Source: Micromonospora humi
GTDB lineage: Bacteria; Actinomycetota; Actinomycetes; Mycobacteriales; Micromonosporaceae
DNA length: 64,000 nt
Assembly (NCBI RefSeq): GCF_900090105.1
Contig: NZ_FMDM01000012.1
Location: 143,104-207,103 of the forward strand
Direction: 5' to 3'
The notes under the pieces are model-generated. The model did no database searches. It saw only the letters and a list, made by a program, of their open reading frames with translations, and had not been told where the DNA came from. Position numbers and translations under genes: made by a program. Of this stretch, positions 48,605 to 57,613 are shown piece after piece (the stretch's first letter is position 1; each line of letters begins with the position of its first letter).

Positions 48605-49471
48605 ATGACCGGCGACAAGCTTCCCGGCGGCACCTACCGGGTCGGCGACCTCACCCTGACCCGGATGGGTTACGGCGCCATGCAACTGGCCGGTCCGGGC
48701 GTGTTCGGCCCGCCCCGGGACCGCGACGCCGCCGTGGCGGTGCTGCGGACGGCGGTCGAGCTGGGCGTCCGGCACATCGACACGGCGGACTTCTACGGCC
48801 CGCACGTCACCAACGAGATCATCCGCGAGGCGCTCGCCCCCTACCCGGACGACCTGCACATCGTGACCAAGGTCGGCAACCGCCGCGACGAGCGGGGCGG
48901 ATGGCCGCCCGCCCGCACGCCGGCCGAGCTGACCGAGCAGGTGCACGACAACCTGGGTCGCCTCGGCGTCGCGGCGCTCGACGTGGTGAACCTGCGCGTC
49001 GGCGGCTTCGACACCCCGGAGCCCGGCTCGATCGCCGAGCCGTTCGGTGCGCTCGCGGACCTGCGCGAGCAGGGGCTGATCCGGCACCTGGGGCTGAGCA
49101 CTGTCACCGCGGACCAGCTCGCCGAGGCCCGGTCGATCGCCCCGGTGGTGTGCGTGCAGAACCTCTACAACCTGGCCAACCGCGCCGACGACGAGCTGGT
49201 CGACGGCACCGCCCGGCAGGGGATCGCGTTCGTGCCGTACTTCCCGCTCGGCGGCTTCTCGCCGTTGCAGTCCGACATCCTGGACCGGGTCGCGAAGCGA
49301 CTGGAGGCGACGCCGATGGCCGTCGCGCTGGCCTGGCTGCTGCACCGCTCGCCGAACATCCTGCTCATCCCCGGCACGTCCTCGGTCGCGCACCTGCGCG
49401 AGAACATCGCCGGGGCGGCCCTGGACCTGCCCGCCGACGCGCTCGCCGAGCTGGACGCGATCGGCGGGTGA
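48605..49471 (+). CDS. Aldo/keto reductase
   Basis: 288 residues, ATG after GGAAGGGAA. The AKR barrel is clear: LTRMGYGAMQLAG, the catalytic region GVRHIDTADFYG with D and Y, the Lys in HIVTKVGN, and the C-terminal PGTSSVAHLRENI cofactor loop. The active-site His is in the NLRVGG region by position, so it may be replaced (typical motif LxxH). Likely NADPH-dependent reduction of an aldehyde or ketone. Isolated between a YcxB-like gene and a FadR regulator. Confidence 0.9.
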   Translation: MTGDKLPGGTYRVGDLTLTRMGYGAMQLAGPGVFGPPRDRDAAVAVLRTAVELGVRHIDTADFYGPHVTNEIIREALAPYPDDLHIVTKVGNRRDERGGWPPARTPAELTEQVHDNLGRLGVAALDVVNLRVGGFDTPEPGSIAEPFGALADLREQGLIRHLGLSTVTADQLAEARSIAPVVCVQNLYNLANRADDELVDGTARQGIAFVPYFPLGGFSPLQSDILDRVAKRLEATPMAVALAWLLHRSPNILLIPGTSSVAHLRENIAGAALDLPADALAELDAIGG

Positions 49472-49509
49472 CCCGGTCACGGTCGACGTGGTCGGGCGCG
49501 GCGCTGCAC

Positions 49510-49515
49510 TAGGGT
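49510..49515 (+). promoter_or_regulatory. -10 element of the leaderless FadR-type gene
   Basis: TAGGGT ends 6 nt before the ATG at 49522. No convincing -35. Confidence 0.45.
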
Positions 49516-49521
49516 GTCGCC

Positions 49522-50262
49522 ATGACGGCGCGCGGAGACGGGTTCGCCTTCCCGCCCCGCCGCCCGGCCGAGCGGCTGGGCGTGGCGGTGGTGAGCGAGC
49601 TGGTCGAACTCATCGTCACCGGCCAGCTCGGCGAGGGGCAGATGCTTCCCCCGGAGGGGCCGCTCAGCGAGCACTTCGGGGTGAGCCGCACGGTCGTCCG
49701 GGAGTCGGTGAAGCGGCTCGAGGAGAAGGGCCTGGTGGTGGTCTCGCAGGGGCGCGGGACCCAGGTGGCCCGGGTCGGCTCGTGGAACATGCTGGACCCG
49801 GTCGTCCTGTCCGCGCTGATCGACAACGACGCCTCACTGGGCGTGCTGGACGAGCTGACCGTCGTCCGGGGCAGCCTGGAGGCGGCCATGGCGGGCACGC
49901 TGGCGACCCGGCGTACGCCGGAGGAGCTGACCCGGGTCGAGCACGCGCTCGCGGCGATGCGCGAGATCCGGCTCGAGACCGACTCCTTCCGGCAGGCGGA
50001 CGTGGTCTTCCACTTCACGATCATGGAGTTGTCCGGCAACCGCCTGGCGGAGAACATCTGCAAGCGCCTCTACCGGCGGGCCATGGAGAGCCACCGGTTC
50101 CACGGGTTGACGTACCGGAGCGCCTTCGAGTCGACGCTCGACGAGCACGCGCTGGTGGTCGACGCCATCGCCCGCCAGGACGCGGCGGGCGCGGAACGCG
50201 CCATGCGCGACCACATCGTCACCTCCTGGCAGCGGCGCCGGCTCGAAGGGCCGCCCGGCTAG
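49522..50262 (+). CDS. GntR-family regulator, FadR subfamily (FCD domain)
   Basis: 246 residues. The winged helix (about 20-85) has LVELIVTGQLGEGQMLPPE and FGVSRTVVRESVKRLEEKGLV. The C-terminal FCD helical domain contains the metal/ligand-binding pattern D...H...H (DVVFHFTIMELSGN, DEHALVVDAI). FadR-type regulators next to enolase-superfamily dehydratases commonly sense sugar acids. Convergent with the dehydratase gene, ends overlapping by 4 nt. Probably translated from a leaderless mRNA. Confidence 0.9.
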   Translation: MTARGDGFAFPPRRPAERLGVAVVSELVELIVTGQLGEGQMLPPEGPLSEHFGVSRTVVRESVKRLEEKGLVVVSQGRGTQVARVGSWNMLDPVVLSALIDNDASLGVLDELTVVRGSLEAAMAGTLATRRTPEELTRVEHALAAMREIRLETDSFRQADVVFHFTIMELSGNRLAENICKRLYRRAMESHRFHGLTYRSAFESTLDEHALVVDAIARQDAAGAERAMRDHIVTSWQRRRLEGPPG

Positions 50263-51398
50263 CGGTCCGGCACGAGCCGCAGGCCGGCCCGGTCGGGCCG
50301 CACGTGCGGCCCGCTCGACGCGACCGGCGCGGTGGGCGCCCGGGCGGCCCGGACGTGGCGCTCGTCGACCTGGATGCCGAGCCCCGGCAGGTCGCCGAGG
50401 ACGATGCCGCCGTCCGCGATCTCCTGGTCCACCGCCAGCCCGAGCGGCCCGGAGAAGTCCTGGACCTCGCAGGCCAGGTGGTTGGGCACCGCGGCGGCAG
50501 CGTGCGCGAGCGGGTTGGTGTGGTATGCCACTGGGCTCACCGGCAGGTCCCGCCCGTGCGCCACCGCGGCCGTGCGCAGGAAGTGGGTGATGCCCCAGAC
50601 GCTGCCGGCCTGGACCACGTCGACGGCGTCCGCGTCCAGCAGCGGCCGGTACTGTTCCAGCCCGGTGAGGTTCTCCCCGGTGGCGACGGCGGCCCGCACG
50701 CCGCGGCGCACCGCCGCCAACCCGGCCGCGTCCCACCGGCGCACCGGCTCCTCGACCCAGGCCAGATCGACGGTACGCTCCAGCGCGGCGACGTACCGGA
50801 CGGCCTGCGCGCGGTTCCACGACTCGTTCGCGTCGACCATCAGCGCCGGGTCGGCCGAGTTGCGGCCGAGGACCTCCCGGACCGCCTCCAGCCGCCGCCG
50901 GTCCCGCTCGACGTCGTGGCCGCCCTTGAGTTTGGCGCCGGTGAAGCCGCGCTCGGCGAACCGTTCGTACAACCGCACGAGCGCGTCGTCGTCGAGGGCG
51001 ATGTCGAGTCCGGAGGCGTAACCGGGGACGAAGCGGTCCGCGGCGCCGAGGGTGCGCCAGAGCGGCTCGTCGGCCGCCTTCGCCTTGAGGTCCCACAGCG
51101 CCATGTCGAGCGCGCCGATCGTGCCGAACGTCGCGCCCGCGTGGCCGGTCTTGAACACCTGGTTCAGCATCCGGTCGTAGAGCGTCGGCGCGGCCCGTGG
51201 ATCCCGGCCGTCGACGGCCGGGAAGACGCGGTCCACGTCGGGGTGCGGGCCGACGCCGACCCCCTCCAGGCCGACGTCGGTCTCCACGATCAGCACGTGC
51301 ACGTCGGTACGCGGGCCCGGCATCACGCCGTTGGCGTCGCCGGTCAACCGTCCCCAGTCGTGCGTGGTGGTCAGGCTGCGCCAGCCGGTGACCTTCAC
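50259..51398 (-). CDS. Enolase-superfamily (mandelate racemase-type) sugar-acid dehydratase
   Basis: 379 residues. The catalytic barrel carries K156-L-K158 (K-x-K motif), metal ligands D189 (MVDANESW), E216 (WVEEP) and E242 (ATGENL), and a C-terminal His region (SPVAYHTNP). This set marks the mandelate racemase subgroup, whose members dehydrate gluconate, galactonate, rhamnonate or fuconate. Substrate cannot be told by motif. It lies 27 nt downstream of the beta-helix gene on the same strand and could be cotranscribed, linking polysaccharide cleavage with sugar-acid metabolism. Confidence 0.88.
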   Translation of the reverse strand: MKVTGWRSLTTTHDWGRLTGDANGVMPGPRTDVHVLIVETDVGLEGVGVGPHPDVDRVFPAVDGRDPRAAPTLYDRMLNQVFKTGHAGATFGTIGALDMALWDLKAKAADEPLWRTLGAADRFVPGYASGLDIALDDDALVRLYERFAERGFTGAKLKGGHDVERDRRRLEAVREVLGRNSADPALMVDANESWNRAQAVRYVAALERTVDLAWVEEPVRRWDAAGLAAVRRGVRAAVATGENLTGLEQYRPLLDADAVDVVQAGSVWGITHFLRTAAVAHGRDLPVSPVAYHTNPLAHAAAAVPNHLACEVQDFSGPLGLAVDQEIADGGIVLGDLPGLGIQVDERHVRAARAPTAPVASSGPHVRPDRAGLRLVPDR

Positions 51399-51425
51399 GT
51401 CATCTCCTCGTCGCCGCTCGCCGGC

Positions 51426-53822
51426 TCATCCGCGCAGGCTCCACCGCTGGTTGGCGCCGCCGTTGCAGGTCCAGAGGATGAGCTTGGTGCCGTTGGCGGT
51501 GCCGGCGGCGTTGGCGTCCAGGCACAGGCCGGACTGCTGGCCGGTGATGGTGCCGTTGGTGTTGACGGTCCACTGCTGGTTGGTCTGGCCGTTGCAGTCC
51601 CAGATGATCACGGCGGTGCCGTTGCTGGTGCCCTGGCCGTTGGCGTCCAGGCACTTGGTGCCGTACACCTGGAGTTGCCGGCCGGAGGTGACGGTGAAGC
51701 GTTGGCCGGTGGCGCCGCCGCAGTCCCAGAGCTGGACCTGGGTGCCGTTGGTGGTCGACGAGTTGGGCACGTCCACGCACCGGCCGGACTGCGCGCCGAC
51801 GATCTGTTGGGCGGTGCCGGTGGGCGGCGGGGTGGTCGGTCCGCCGGTGCCCTGCGGGCCGGCGTTGTTGATCACGGTCTGCGCGCCGGCCGGCCAGGCG
51901 CCGTTGGTCACGACCGTGTTGCCGGACACGACGTTGCCCCGGTCGCCGTTGGTGACGTTGGTGCTGTTGTTCGTCGACCAGTTGTTGGTGAGCGTCCAGT
52001 TGCCCATGTTCTCGCCGCCCCAGTAGTTGGCGGTGGCCCAGGTGCCGGTGTTCGAGAACACGTTGTTGGTGACGGTGTAGTACTTGGAGCCCTCGTCGAA
52101 GTAGACGCCGAAGTAGCCGTTGGTCCGCAGGCAGTGGTTCTCGCTGATCAACGCGTTCGGGTTCCAGCCCAGGGTGTAGATGCACCCGCCGTCGTTCATC
52201 TGCTGCATCACGTCGTGGATGTAGTTGCCGACCACCCGGGTGTTGGACGCGGTCGTGGGCGTGCTGTAGCGGGGCTGGTAGTTGTAGAGGCCGCGGTTGG
52301 CGTACTCGGTGTTGCCGCCGGCGTCGTTGGCGCCCCAGCCGTATCCGATCGTCATGCCGGAGTACGGCATGTTGTAGACCTCGTTGTGGCTGATCGTGGC
52401 GTTGGTGACGTAGGTCGGCAGCACCGAGCTGACGCCCCGGTAGTCCAGGCCGAGGTCGTGGATCCGGTTGTTGCTGACGGTGATGTCCCGGTTGGTCATC
52501 CGGGTGTCGCTCGGGTGGTGCGCGTCGGCCCGGACGCCACCGATGACGAAGCCGCCGGCGGCGTTGCGGGCGATCTCGGAGCGGGTGACCGTGATGCCGC
52601 TGGCGCCCAGGCCCACGCCGGTGGCGTGCGCGTTGGCGTCGTTGCCGATGCCGATGGCGGTCTGGCCCAGGTTGACGAACTGGGAGTCGCTGAACGTGAT
52701 GGTGTTGGCGGCCGAGACCTGCACCGCGGCGGGCATCTGCGACCAGCTCGGCCGGGCCGCCTCGAACTGCTGGCAGCCGGAGGTGCAGGAGCCGAACCCG
52801 GGCCAGGACCAGGTGCCGGCGATGTACGAGCCGGTCTGCTGGTCGACCCAGCCCTGGTTGCCGCTGGGGCCGAGCCAGCTGGTGCCGGTGAAGGTGATGC
52901 CGGAGAACGCGATGTGGTGCGCCGGGTTCGCGTAGCTGCCGCCGATGTTCACCAGCGACTGCACCTGCGGGAACTCGACGTCGACGCTGCTCATGTTCTG
53001 GCCGGGGCGGGGGATGTAGTAGAGCGTGCCGGCGCCCGGGTCGACGTACCACTCGCCGGGGGAGTCGAGGAACTCGTATGCGTTGGTCAGGTAGAACGGG
53101 CCGGCCCGGAACGGGTTCATCAGGGTGTCGTAGCCGAAGTTGTTGTTGTTCCAGGCCGGCTGCCGCATGGTGAGCAGCCCGCCGCTGATGCTCTGCACGG
53201 GCGAGTAGCGGTCGGTGAAGGAGTTGATTCCCTCGACCTCCATCCGGCCCGGGTTGGCCAGGTTGTTCAGGTAGTTGAGGTTGCCGTTGGTGATCCGCAG
53301 GCCGGTGGCCGAGGCGCTGAAGTCCGACCGGTTGGCCTGGGTGCGGGCCCGGGTGGCGAGCTGGCCGTCGACGTAGAGCTGCCGGGTGTCCTGCCCGGCG
53401 CCGACCCCCGCCTTCCAGATGTTGCGGCCGGCGTCGGCGACCGACCAGCCGGTCACCTGCTTCGCCCCGCTGATCACCGGGTGCGCTCCGGAGGCGGCCT
53501 GCCAGCGCACGGTGTGCCCGTTCGTGCCGGAGTCGGCGGCGCCGAACGTCAGCGGTGCGGTGACCCGGTAGACGCCGTCGGCGAGTTCCACCACGATGTC
53601 GTCCGCCATCCCCGGTGCCGTGGCGCGGACGGTGGACTGCGCGGTCGCCAGCGAGCAGGGCTGGGACGCGGAGCAGGCGGTGCCGGTGCCGCCGGGCGAC
53701 GCGTGGAGGGTGGTGACGGCGGCCGACGCGGACGAGGCGAAGGCCGCCACGGCGACGCCGGCCAGCACCGTCGCCAGCGCGAGGCCGGTCGCGGCCGGCC
53801 GGCGCAGGGCGGATGGGTTCAC
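51426..53822 (-). CDS. Secreted right-handed beta-helix enzyme (GH141-like) with CBM13
   Basis: 798 residues from the GTG at 53822 (GGAGG site 6 nt upstream). Signal peptide to about 35 (SASA-A). A parallel beta-helix spans about 40-640, starting HASPGGTGTACSASQPCSL, with PVISGAKQVTGW and turns such as NNRIHDLGLDYRG and NDGGCIYTLGWN. The 'HPVISG.KQ.TGW' pattern is typical of GH141/GH120-like beta-helix glycosidases, so fucosidase or xylosidase activity is possible; the family is a tentative guess. A short TTPPPTG linker precedes a ricin-type CBM13 (about 670-798) with three QxW-type repeats. Divergent from the LacI gene; its promoter is at 53866-53894. Confidence 0.85.
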   Translation of the reverse strand: MNPSALRRPAATGLALATVLAGVAVAAFASSASAAVTTLHASPGGTGTACSASQPCSLATAQSTVRATAPGMADDIVVELADGVYRVTAPLTFGAADSGTNGHTVRWQAASGAHPVISGAKQVTGWSVADAGRNIWKAGVGAGQDTRQLYVDGQLATRARTQANRSDFSASATGLRITNGNLNYLNNLANPGRMEVEGINSFTDRYSPVQSISGGLLTMRQPAWNNNNFGYDTLMNPFRAGPFYLTNAYEFLDSPGEWYVDPGAGTLYYIPRPGQNMSSVDVEFPQVQSLVNIGGSYANPAHHIAFSGITFTGTSWLGPSGNQGWVDQQTGSYIAGTWSWPGFGSCTSGCQQFEAARPSWSQMPAAVQVSAANTITFSDSQFVNLGQTAIGIGNDANAHATGVGLGASGITVTRSEIARNAAGGFVIGGVRADAHHPSDTRMTNRDITVSNNRIHDLGLDYRGVSSVLPTYVTNATISHNEVYNMPYSGMTIGYGWGANDAGGNTEYANRGLYNYQPRYSTPTTASNTRVVGNYIHDVMQQMNDGGCIYTLGWNPNALISENHCLRTNGYFGVYFDEGSKYYTVTNNVFSNTGTWATANYWGGENMGNWTLTNNWSTNNSTNVTNGDRGNVVSGNTVVTNGAWPAGAQTVINNAGPQGTGGPTTPPPTGTAQQIVGAQSGRCVDVPNSSTTNGTQVQLWDCGGATGQRFTVTSGRQLQVYGTKCLDANGQGTSNGTAVIIWDCNGQTNQQWTVNTNGTITGQQSGLCLDANAAGTANGTKLILWTCNGGANQRWSLRG

Positions 53823-53865
53823 GGAAGCCTCCACGACGTATCGACGACAATAGGTATGACGTCTC

Positions 53866-53894
53866 ATGTTAAGAACCGGTGTCGGCGGGGTCAA
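53866..53894 (-). promoter_or_regulatory. Promoter of the beta-helix gene
   Basis: Minus strand TTGACC (53894-53889), 17-nt spacer, TAACAT (53871-53866). The start codon is about 44 nt beyond the -10. Confidence 0.65.
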
Positions 53895-53919
53895 CATCGA
53901 GAGTCATCTATTGCGTGCG

Positions 53920-53974
53920 TTGACAGTCGTGAGCGACCCGCCCTAGGGTCGTCCCACCAGGTGAACCGATTCGA
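53920..53974 (+). promoter_or_regulatory. LacI-gene promoter with autoregulatory operator
   Basis: TTGACA (53920-53925), 18-nt spacer, TAGGGT (53944-53949). The operator GTGAACCGATTCGA (53961-53974) lies just after the predicted start of transcription and matches 11 of 14 bases of the perfect palindrome at 59875. Confidence 0.7.
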
Positions 53975-53994
53975 CGACCGTTGCCGGGAGCGGG

Positions 53995-55020
53995 ATGAAC
54001 ATCGGTGAGATCGCCCGGCGTGCCGGGGTGTCCCGCAGCACCGTGTCCTACGTGCTCAGCGGCAAGCGGCCGGTCTCGGCGGCCACCCGACAGCGGATCC
54101 AGGCCGTCATCGACGAGCTGGACTACCGGCCCAACGCCAGCGCGCGCGCCCTCAAGGAGGGCCGGACCCGCACCCTCGGCCTGGTCATCCCGCCGGCGAG
54201 CCGGCGCCTCACCGACATGCAGCTCGGCTTCGTGGCCAGCGTGGTCGAGGCCGCCGCGCGGGTCGACCTGGACGTGCTGCTGTCGCCGTCCGGCGGCGAC
54301 CACGACCGGTCCTTCGAACGGATCGTCACCGGCCGCCGGGTCGACGGCGTGGTCCTGATGGAGATCCGCCTCACCGACGAGCGGGTGACCCGGCTCGAGC
54401 AGACCGGCCTGCCGTTCGTGACCATCGGCCGCACCGCCCGGCCGCACGGGATGAGCTGGGTGGACGTGGACTACGGCGGCCTGATCGCCAGCTGCGTGCA
54501 CCACCTGGCCGACCTGGGGCACCGGCACGTGGCCCTGGTCAACCGGTCGGCCGAGCTGGTCGCCGCCGGCTACGGCCCGGGCAGCCGCGCGTCGGCCGGC
54601 TTCGCCGAGGCGACAGCGGAACGCGGGCTGGTCGGCGTGGACGTGTGCTGCGGCGACGACGTGGCCGCCGGTGAGGCGTGCGTCGAGGAACTGCTCGCCA
54701 CCCACCCCGAGGTCACCGCCGTGGCCACCGTCAACGAGGCGGCCCTGCCCGGCATGCAGCGGGCGCTGGAGAGCGCCGGGCTGGTGGTGCCGCGCGACTT
54801 CTCGCTCACCGGCGTCGCGGCGCGGCACTGGGCGGAGAACTTCCGGCCCTCGCTGACCGCGGCGGACGTGCCGATCGTCGACATGGGCGCGGAGGCGGTG
54901 TCGCTCCTGCTGGAGCGCATCGCCGCGCCCGACACCGCACCGCGGCACCGGCTCTACCGGCCGCCGATCTCGCTGCGCGCCAGCACCGGTCCGGTGCCGG
55001 CGGCCCGCGGCGCGCGCTGA
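53995..55020 (+). CDS. LacI-family transcriptional repressor of the sugar-uptake regulon
   Basis: 341 residues, ATG after CGGGAG. N-terminal HTH and hinge are classic: NIGEIARRAGVSRSTVSYVLSGKRPVSAATRQRI, then YRPNASARALKEGRT with the hinge helix. The effector domain (60-341) is a periplasmic-binding-like sugar sensor with the GVVLMEIRLTDERV, FVTIGRT and WVDVDYGG segments. Likely binds an oligosaccharide taken up by the importer at 56786-59734. Sites resembling GCGAATCGATTCGC precede this gene, the importer operon and the GH39-like gene. Confidence 0.93.
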   Translation: MNIGEIARRAGVSRSTVSYVLSGKRPVSAATRQRIQAVIDELDYRPNASARALKEGRTRTLGLVIPPASRRLTDMQLGFVASVVEAAARVDLDVLLSPSGGDHDRSFERIVTGRRVDGVVLMEIRLTDERVTRLEQTGLPFVTIGRTARPHGMSWVDVDYGGLIASCVHHLADLGHRHVALVNRSAELVAAGYGPGSRASAGFAEATAERGLVGVDVCCGDDVAAGEACVEELLATHPEVTAVATVNEAALPGMQRALESAGLVVPRDFSLTGVAARHWAENFRPSLTAADVPIVDMGAEAVSLLLERIAAPDTAPRHRLYRPPISLRASTGPVPAARGAR

Positions 55021-55040
55021 CGGCGTACCCCCGTGGCCGC

Positions 55041-56753
55041 TCATCCCCGCGCGGCCCGCCGCCGGCGGTCGTCGCCGGCGAGCAGGAGATAGCCGCTCGC
55101 GGTCCAGGTGTACGCGCGGTCCCGCAGGCCCGCGCCGGTCTTGGCGTCGAAGTTCTCGGCGAAGCCGGACCGCTCGCACAGGATCCGGAACCGCCGGCTG
55201 ATCTCGTCGGCGAGCCCGGGGTGCCCGGCCCGGCGCAACCCGTCCTCCACCAGGACGGTGGCCGGGGCCCAGATCGGGCCGCGCCAGTAGCCGTCGGCCA
55301 GGTGGTGCGGCGAGTCCAGCGGCTCGGTGGCGAGGCCGTGCTCGGTGAGGTGGGCCTCCACGCGTCGGGCCAGGGCCGCCGCCACGCCCGCCGGAAGGTC
55401 CGCACCGAGCACGACGGGCATGAGGTCGAGCAGGCTGGTGCCGGATCTTCTCCGCCCGGTCCACGGGTCGCGCGCGGTGAACCGCTCACCGGTCCACAGC
55501 TCGCCCAGCAACGCGTCGCGCACCTCGCCGGCGACGCCGGCCCATCGGGTCGCCTCGTCCGGGCGGTCCAGCTCGGTGGCCAGCTCCGCGAGGTACGCCA
55601 GCTGCGTCACCAGGAACGCGGCCAGGTCCGGCGCCTCCACCACCGGGCCGGCGTCGAACGTGGTGGCGTTGTCCCAGCCGCTGTCGTTGCCGTGCTGGTA
55701 GTGCGGCAGCCGCCGGCCGGGTGCCCGCCGGTGCTCCAGCCAGAACGTGGTCCAGCGGGCCAGCCGCCGGTAGACCTCGGCCAGCTCGTCCCGGGGCACC
55801 GGTCGGCCCGACCGCTGCCGCAACTGCCGCACCGCCCAGCCGTGGATGGGCGGCTTGACGAAGTTGTGCAGGATCTCCGAGTGCGTCACGGAGTCCGGCA
55901 GCGCGCCGGCCGGGTCCTGGTGGTCGAACGGCAGGTGGAACTGGTGCCAGGCGAGGTCGGTGTGCCCGGCCGCGAGGGCGAGCGCGTTGAAGCAGTGGTC
56001 CCAGCTCCACACCTTGTTCATCCAGTGCTTCGACATCAGGGTGGCCGGTCGGGTGACGAAGCCGGCCGGCGCCACCGTGGCCGACCACAGCACGTACGCG
56101 GCCAGTTCGGCGGCCGGCGTCTCCGGGTCGCGCCAGGGGGCGACCGCGTCGACGAACGCCGCGAAGTCGGCCCGTCCGGCGTCCACCAGGCCGTCGAAGT
56201 CCCCACTCGACACGTACGGCTCGGCGGCCGTGGCGTACTCCTCGATCGCGATCTCCCACGGTCGGTCGGCGGGCAGGACCAGGCCGCGCTCGGCGGTGCC
56301 GAGGGCCTGCGTGCCGACGGTGCCGGCGGCCCCGGTGAGCACGGTGACCCGGTAGCGGCGGCCGGTCTCGTAGGAGGTGAACACGAACGCGGAGGTCACC
56401 GGGTCGTGGTAGAGGTAGGTCCCGCTGAACGGGGTGAGGGTGGTGGCGGCGGCGGTGATCCGCAGCCCGGCGCCACGGCCGCGCAGCCGCACCGTGTCCG
56501 GGCCGGCGAAGGTCAGCTCGACCCGGCCGGCCCGGTCGTGCCAGCCCAGCAACGCCGGCCGGGCCGCCACCGTGGCGTCGGCCGACGGGGCGAACCGCAG
56601 CACCGGGTGCATGCCGTTGCGGTGCGAGACCAGGTGCAGGTCCTCGGCGTAGCGGTTCTCGGCGACCACGGGGGAGACGCTGAGCCAGGAGCCGCGGTGG
56701 CTGAAGGGAATCTCCCGGACGGAGAAGGTCGGACCGGTGGGGGCGACGGTCAT
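55041..56753 (-). CDS. GH63/MGH1-like (alpha/alpha)6-barrel glycosidase, cytoplasmic
   Basis: 570 residues, no signal peptide. An N-terminal beta-sandwich (1-210) leads to the six-hairpin barrel with KVWSWDHCFNALAL, NDSGWDNATTF, the catalytic-region motif DGYWRGPIWAP and a final TWTASGYLLLA. This layout is shared with GH63 and mannosylglycerate-hydrolase-like enzymes acting on alpha-linked glucose or mannose; related GH78/GH95-like helical barrels differ. It is the last gene of the importer operon (32 nt after the permease), so it probably hydrolyses the imported oligosaccharide inside the cell. Confidence 0.85.
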   Translation of the reverse strand: MTVAPTGPTFSVREIPFSHRGSWLSVSPVVAENRYAEDLHLVSHRNGMHPVLRFAPSADATVAARPALLGWHDRAGRVELTFAGPDTVRLRGRGAGLRITAAATTLTPFSGTYLYHDPVTSAFVFTSYETGRRYRVTVLTGAAGTVGTQALGTAERGLVLPADRPWEIAIEEYATAAEPYVSSGDFDGLVDAGRADFAAFVDAVAPWRDPETPAAELAAYVLWSATVAPAGFVTRPATLMSKHWMNKVWSWDHCFNALALAAGHTDLAWHQFHLPFDHQDPAGALPDSVTHSEILHNFVKPPIHGWAVRQLRQRSGRPVPRDELAEVYRRLARWTTFWLEHRRAPGRRLPHYQHGNDSGWDNATTFDAGPVVEAPDLAAFLVTQLAYLAELATELDRPDEATRWAGVAGEVRDALLGELWTGERFTARDPWTGRRRSGTSLLDLMPVVLGADLPAGVAAALARRVEAHLTEHGLATEPLDSPHHLADGYWRGPIWAPATVLVEDGLRRAGHPGLADEISRRFRILCERSGFAENFDAKTGAGLRDRAYTWTASGYLLLAGDDRRRRAARG

Positions 56754-56785
56754 CGGGATGGCTGCCTTTCTGGCGTGCGGACGGG

Positions 56786-57613
56786 TCAGTCCTTGACCGC
56801 GCCGGCCGTCACGCCGGCGGCGACGTACCGCTGGGCCACGACCAGCAGGACGGTGGCGGGGACCGAGGCGACCACGGCGGTGGCCATGATCGCGTTCCAT
56901 TCCTGGTTGTTGTTGCCGATGTAGCGGTAGATGCCGAGGGTGATCGGCCGGCTGACGCCGCCGGCGTCCAGGGTGGACGCGAAGAGGAAGTCCGACCAGG
57001 CCCAGAGGAAGGCGAACAGGGACACGGTGATGATCGAGCCGCGGCTCAACGGCAGCACCACCGACCGGAACGTCCGCCACCGGCCGGCGCCGTCCACCAG
57101 CGCGGCCTGCAACACCTCGTCGGGGATGCCGGACATGAACGCCGTGAAGATCAACACCCCGAAGGGTACGGCGATGGTGGAGTCGGCCAGCACCAGCCCG
57201 GCGGCCGAGTTCAGCACCCCGAGGCGCAGATAGATGGCGTAGAACCCCATCGCCATGATGATCCCGGGGATCATCTGCGCGATCAGCAGCACGAAGCTCA
57301 GCGCGCCGCCGCCGGGCGGGCGCAGCTTGGCCAGGGCGTACCCGGCGGGCGCGGCGAGGGCCACGGTCAGCGCCACGGTGCCGAGCCCGATGAGCAGGCT
57401 GGTGCCGAGATACGGCACCTGCTCGTGCAGCACCACCCGGTAGCCCTCGACGGTGCCGTCGACCGGGAACAGGTGCGGCGGGTCGGCCCGCAGGTCGCGG
57501 TCGCGGGTGAACGAGACGTTGACCATCCAGTAGACCGGGAACAGCATCAGCGCGGTGAACAGCAGCCCCAGCGCGGTCCGCCACCAGGCGGTACGGGGCG
57601 CTCCCCGGGTCAC
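56786..57613 (-). CDS. ABC sugar transporter permease (MalG-type)
   Basis: 275 residues from a GTG overlapping the previous gene's stop by 4 nt. Six transmembrane helices and the EAA-type loop (EVLQAALVDGAGRWRTFRSVVLPLSRG), which contacts the ATPase, mark a CUT1-family permease. Its partner is the next gene upstream. No ATPase gene is present in the operon; as with many actinomycete CUT1 systems it would rely on a shared MsiK-like ATPase encoded elsewhere. Confidence 0.92.
   Translation of the reverse strand: MTRGAPRTAWWRTALGLLFTALMLFPVYWMVNVSFTRDRDLRADPPHLFPVDGTVEGYRVVLHEQVPYLGTSLLIGLGTVALTVALAAPAGYALAKLRPPGGGALSFVLLIAQMIPGIIMAMGFYAIYLRLGVLNSAAGLVLADSTIAVPFGVLIFTAFMSGIPDEVLQAALVDGAGRWRTFRSVVLPLSRGSIITVSLFAFLWAWSDFLFASTLDAGGVSRPITLGIYRYIGNNNQEWNAIMATAVVASVPATVLLVVAQRYVAAGVTAGAVKD

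Noticed and set aside
49488-54008. Very long plus-strand open frame (about 1500 codons)
   Set aside because: It runs through the FadR-type gene in another frame and antisense to the dehydratase and beta-helix genes. The translation is low-complexity Arg/Val/Gly with no domains, as expected for the reverse frame of high-GC genes.
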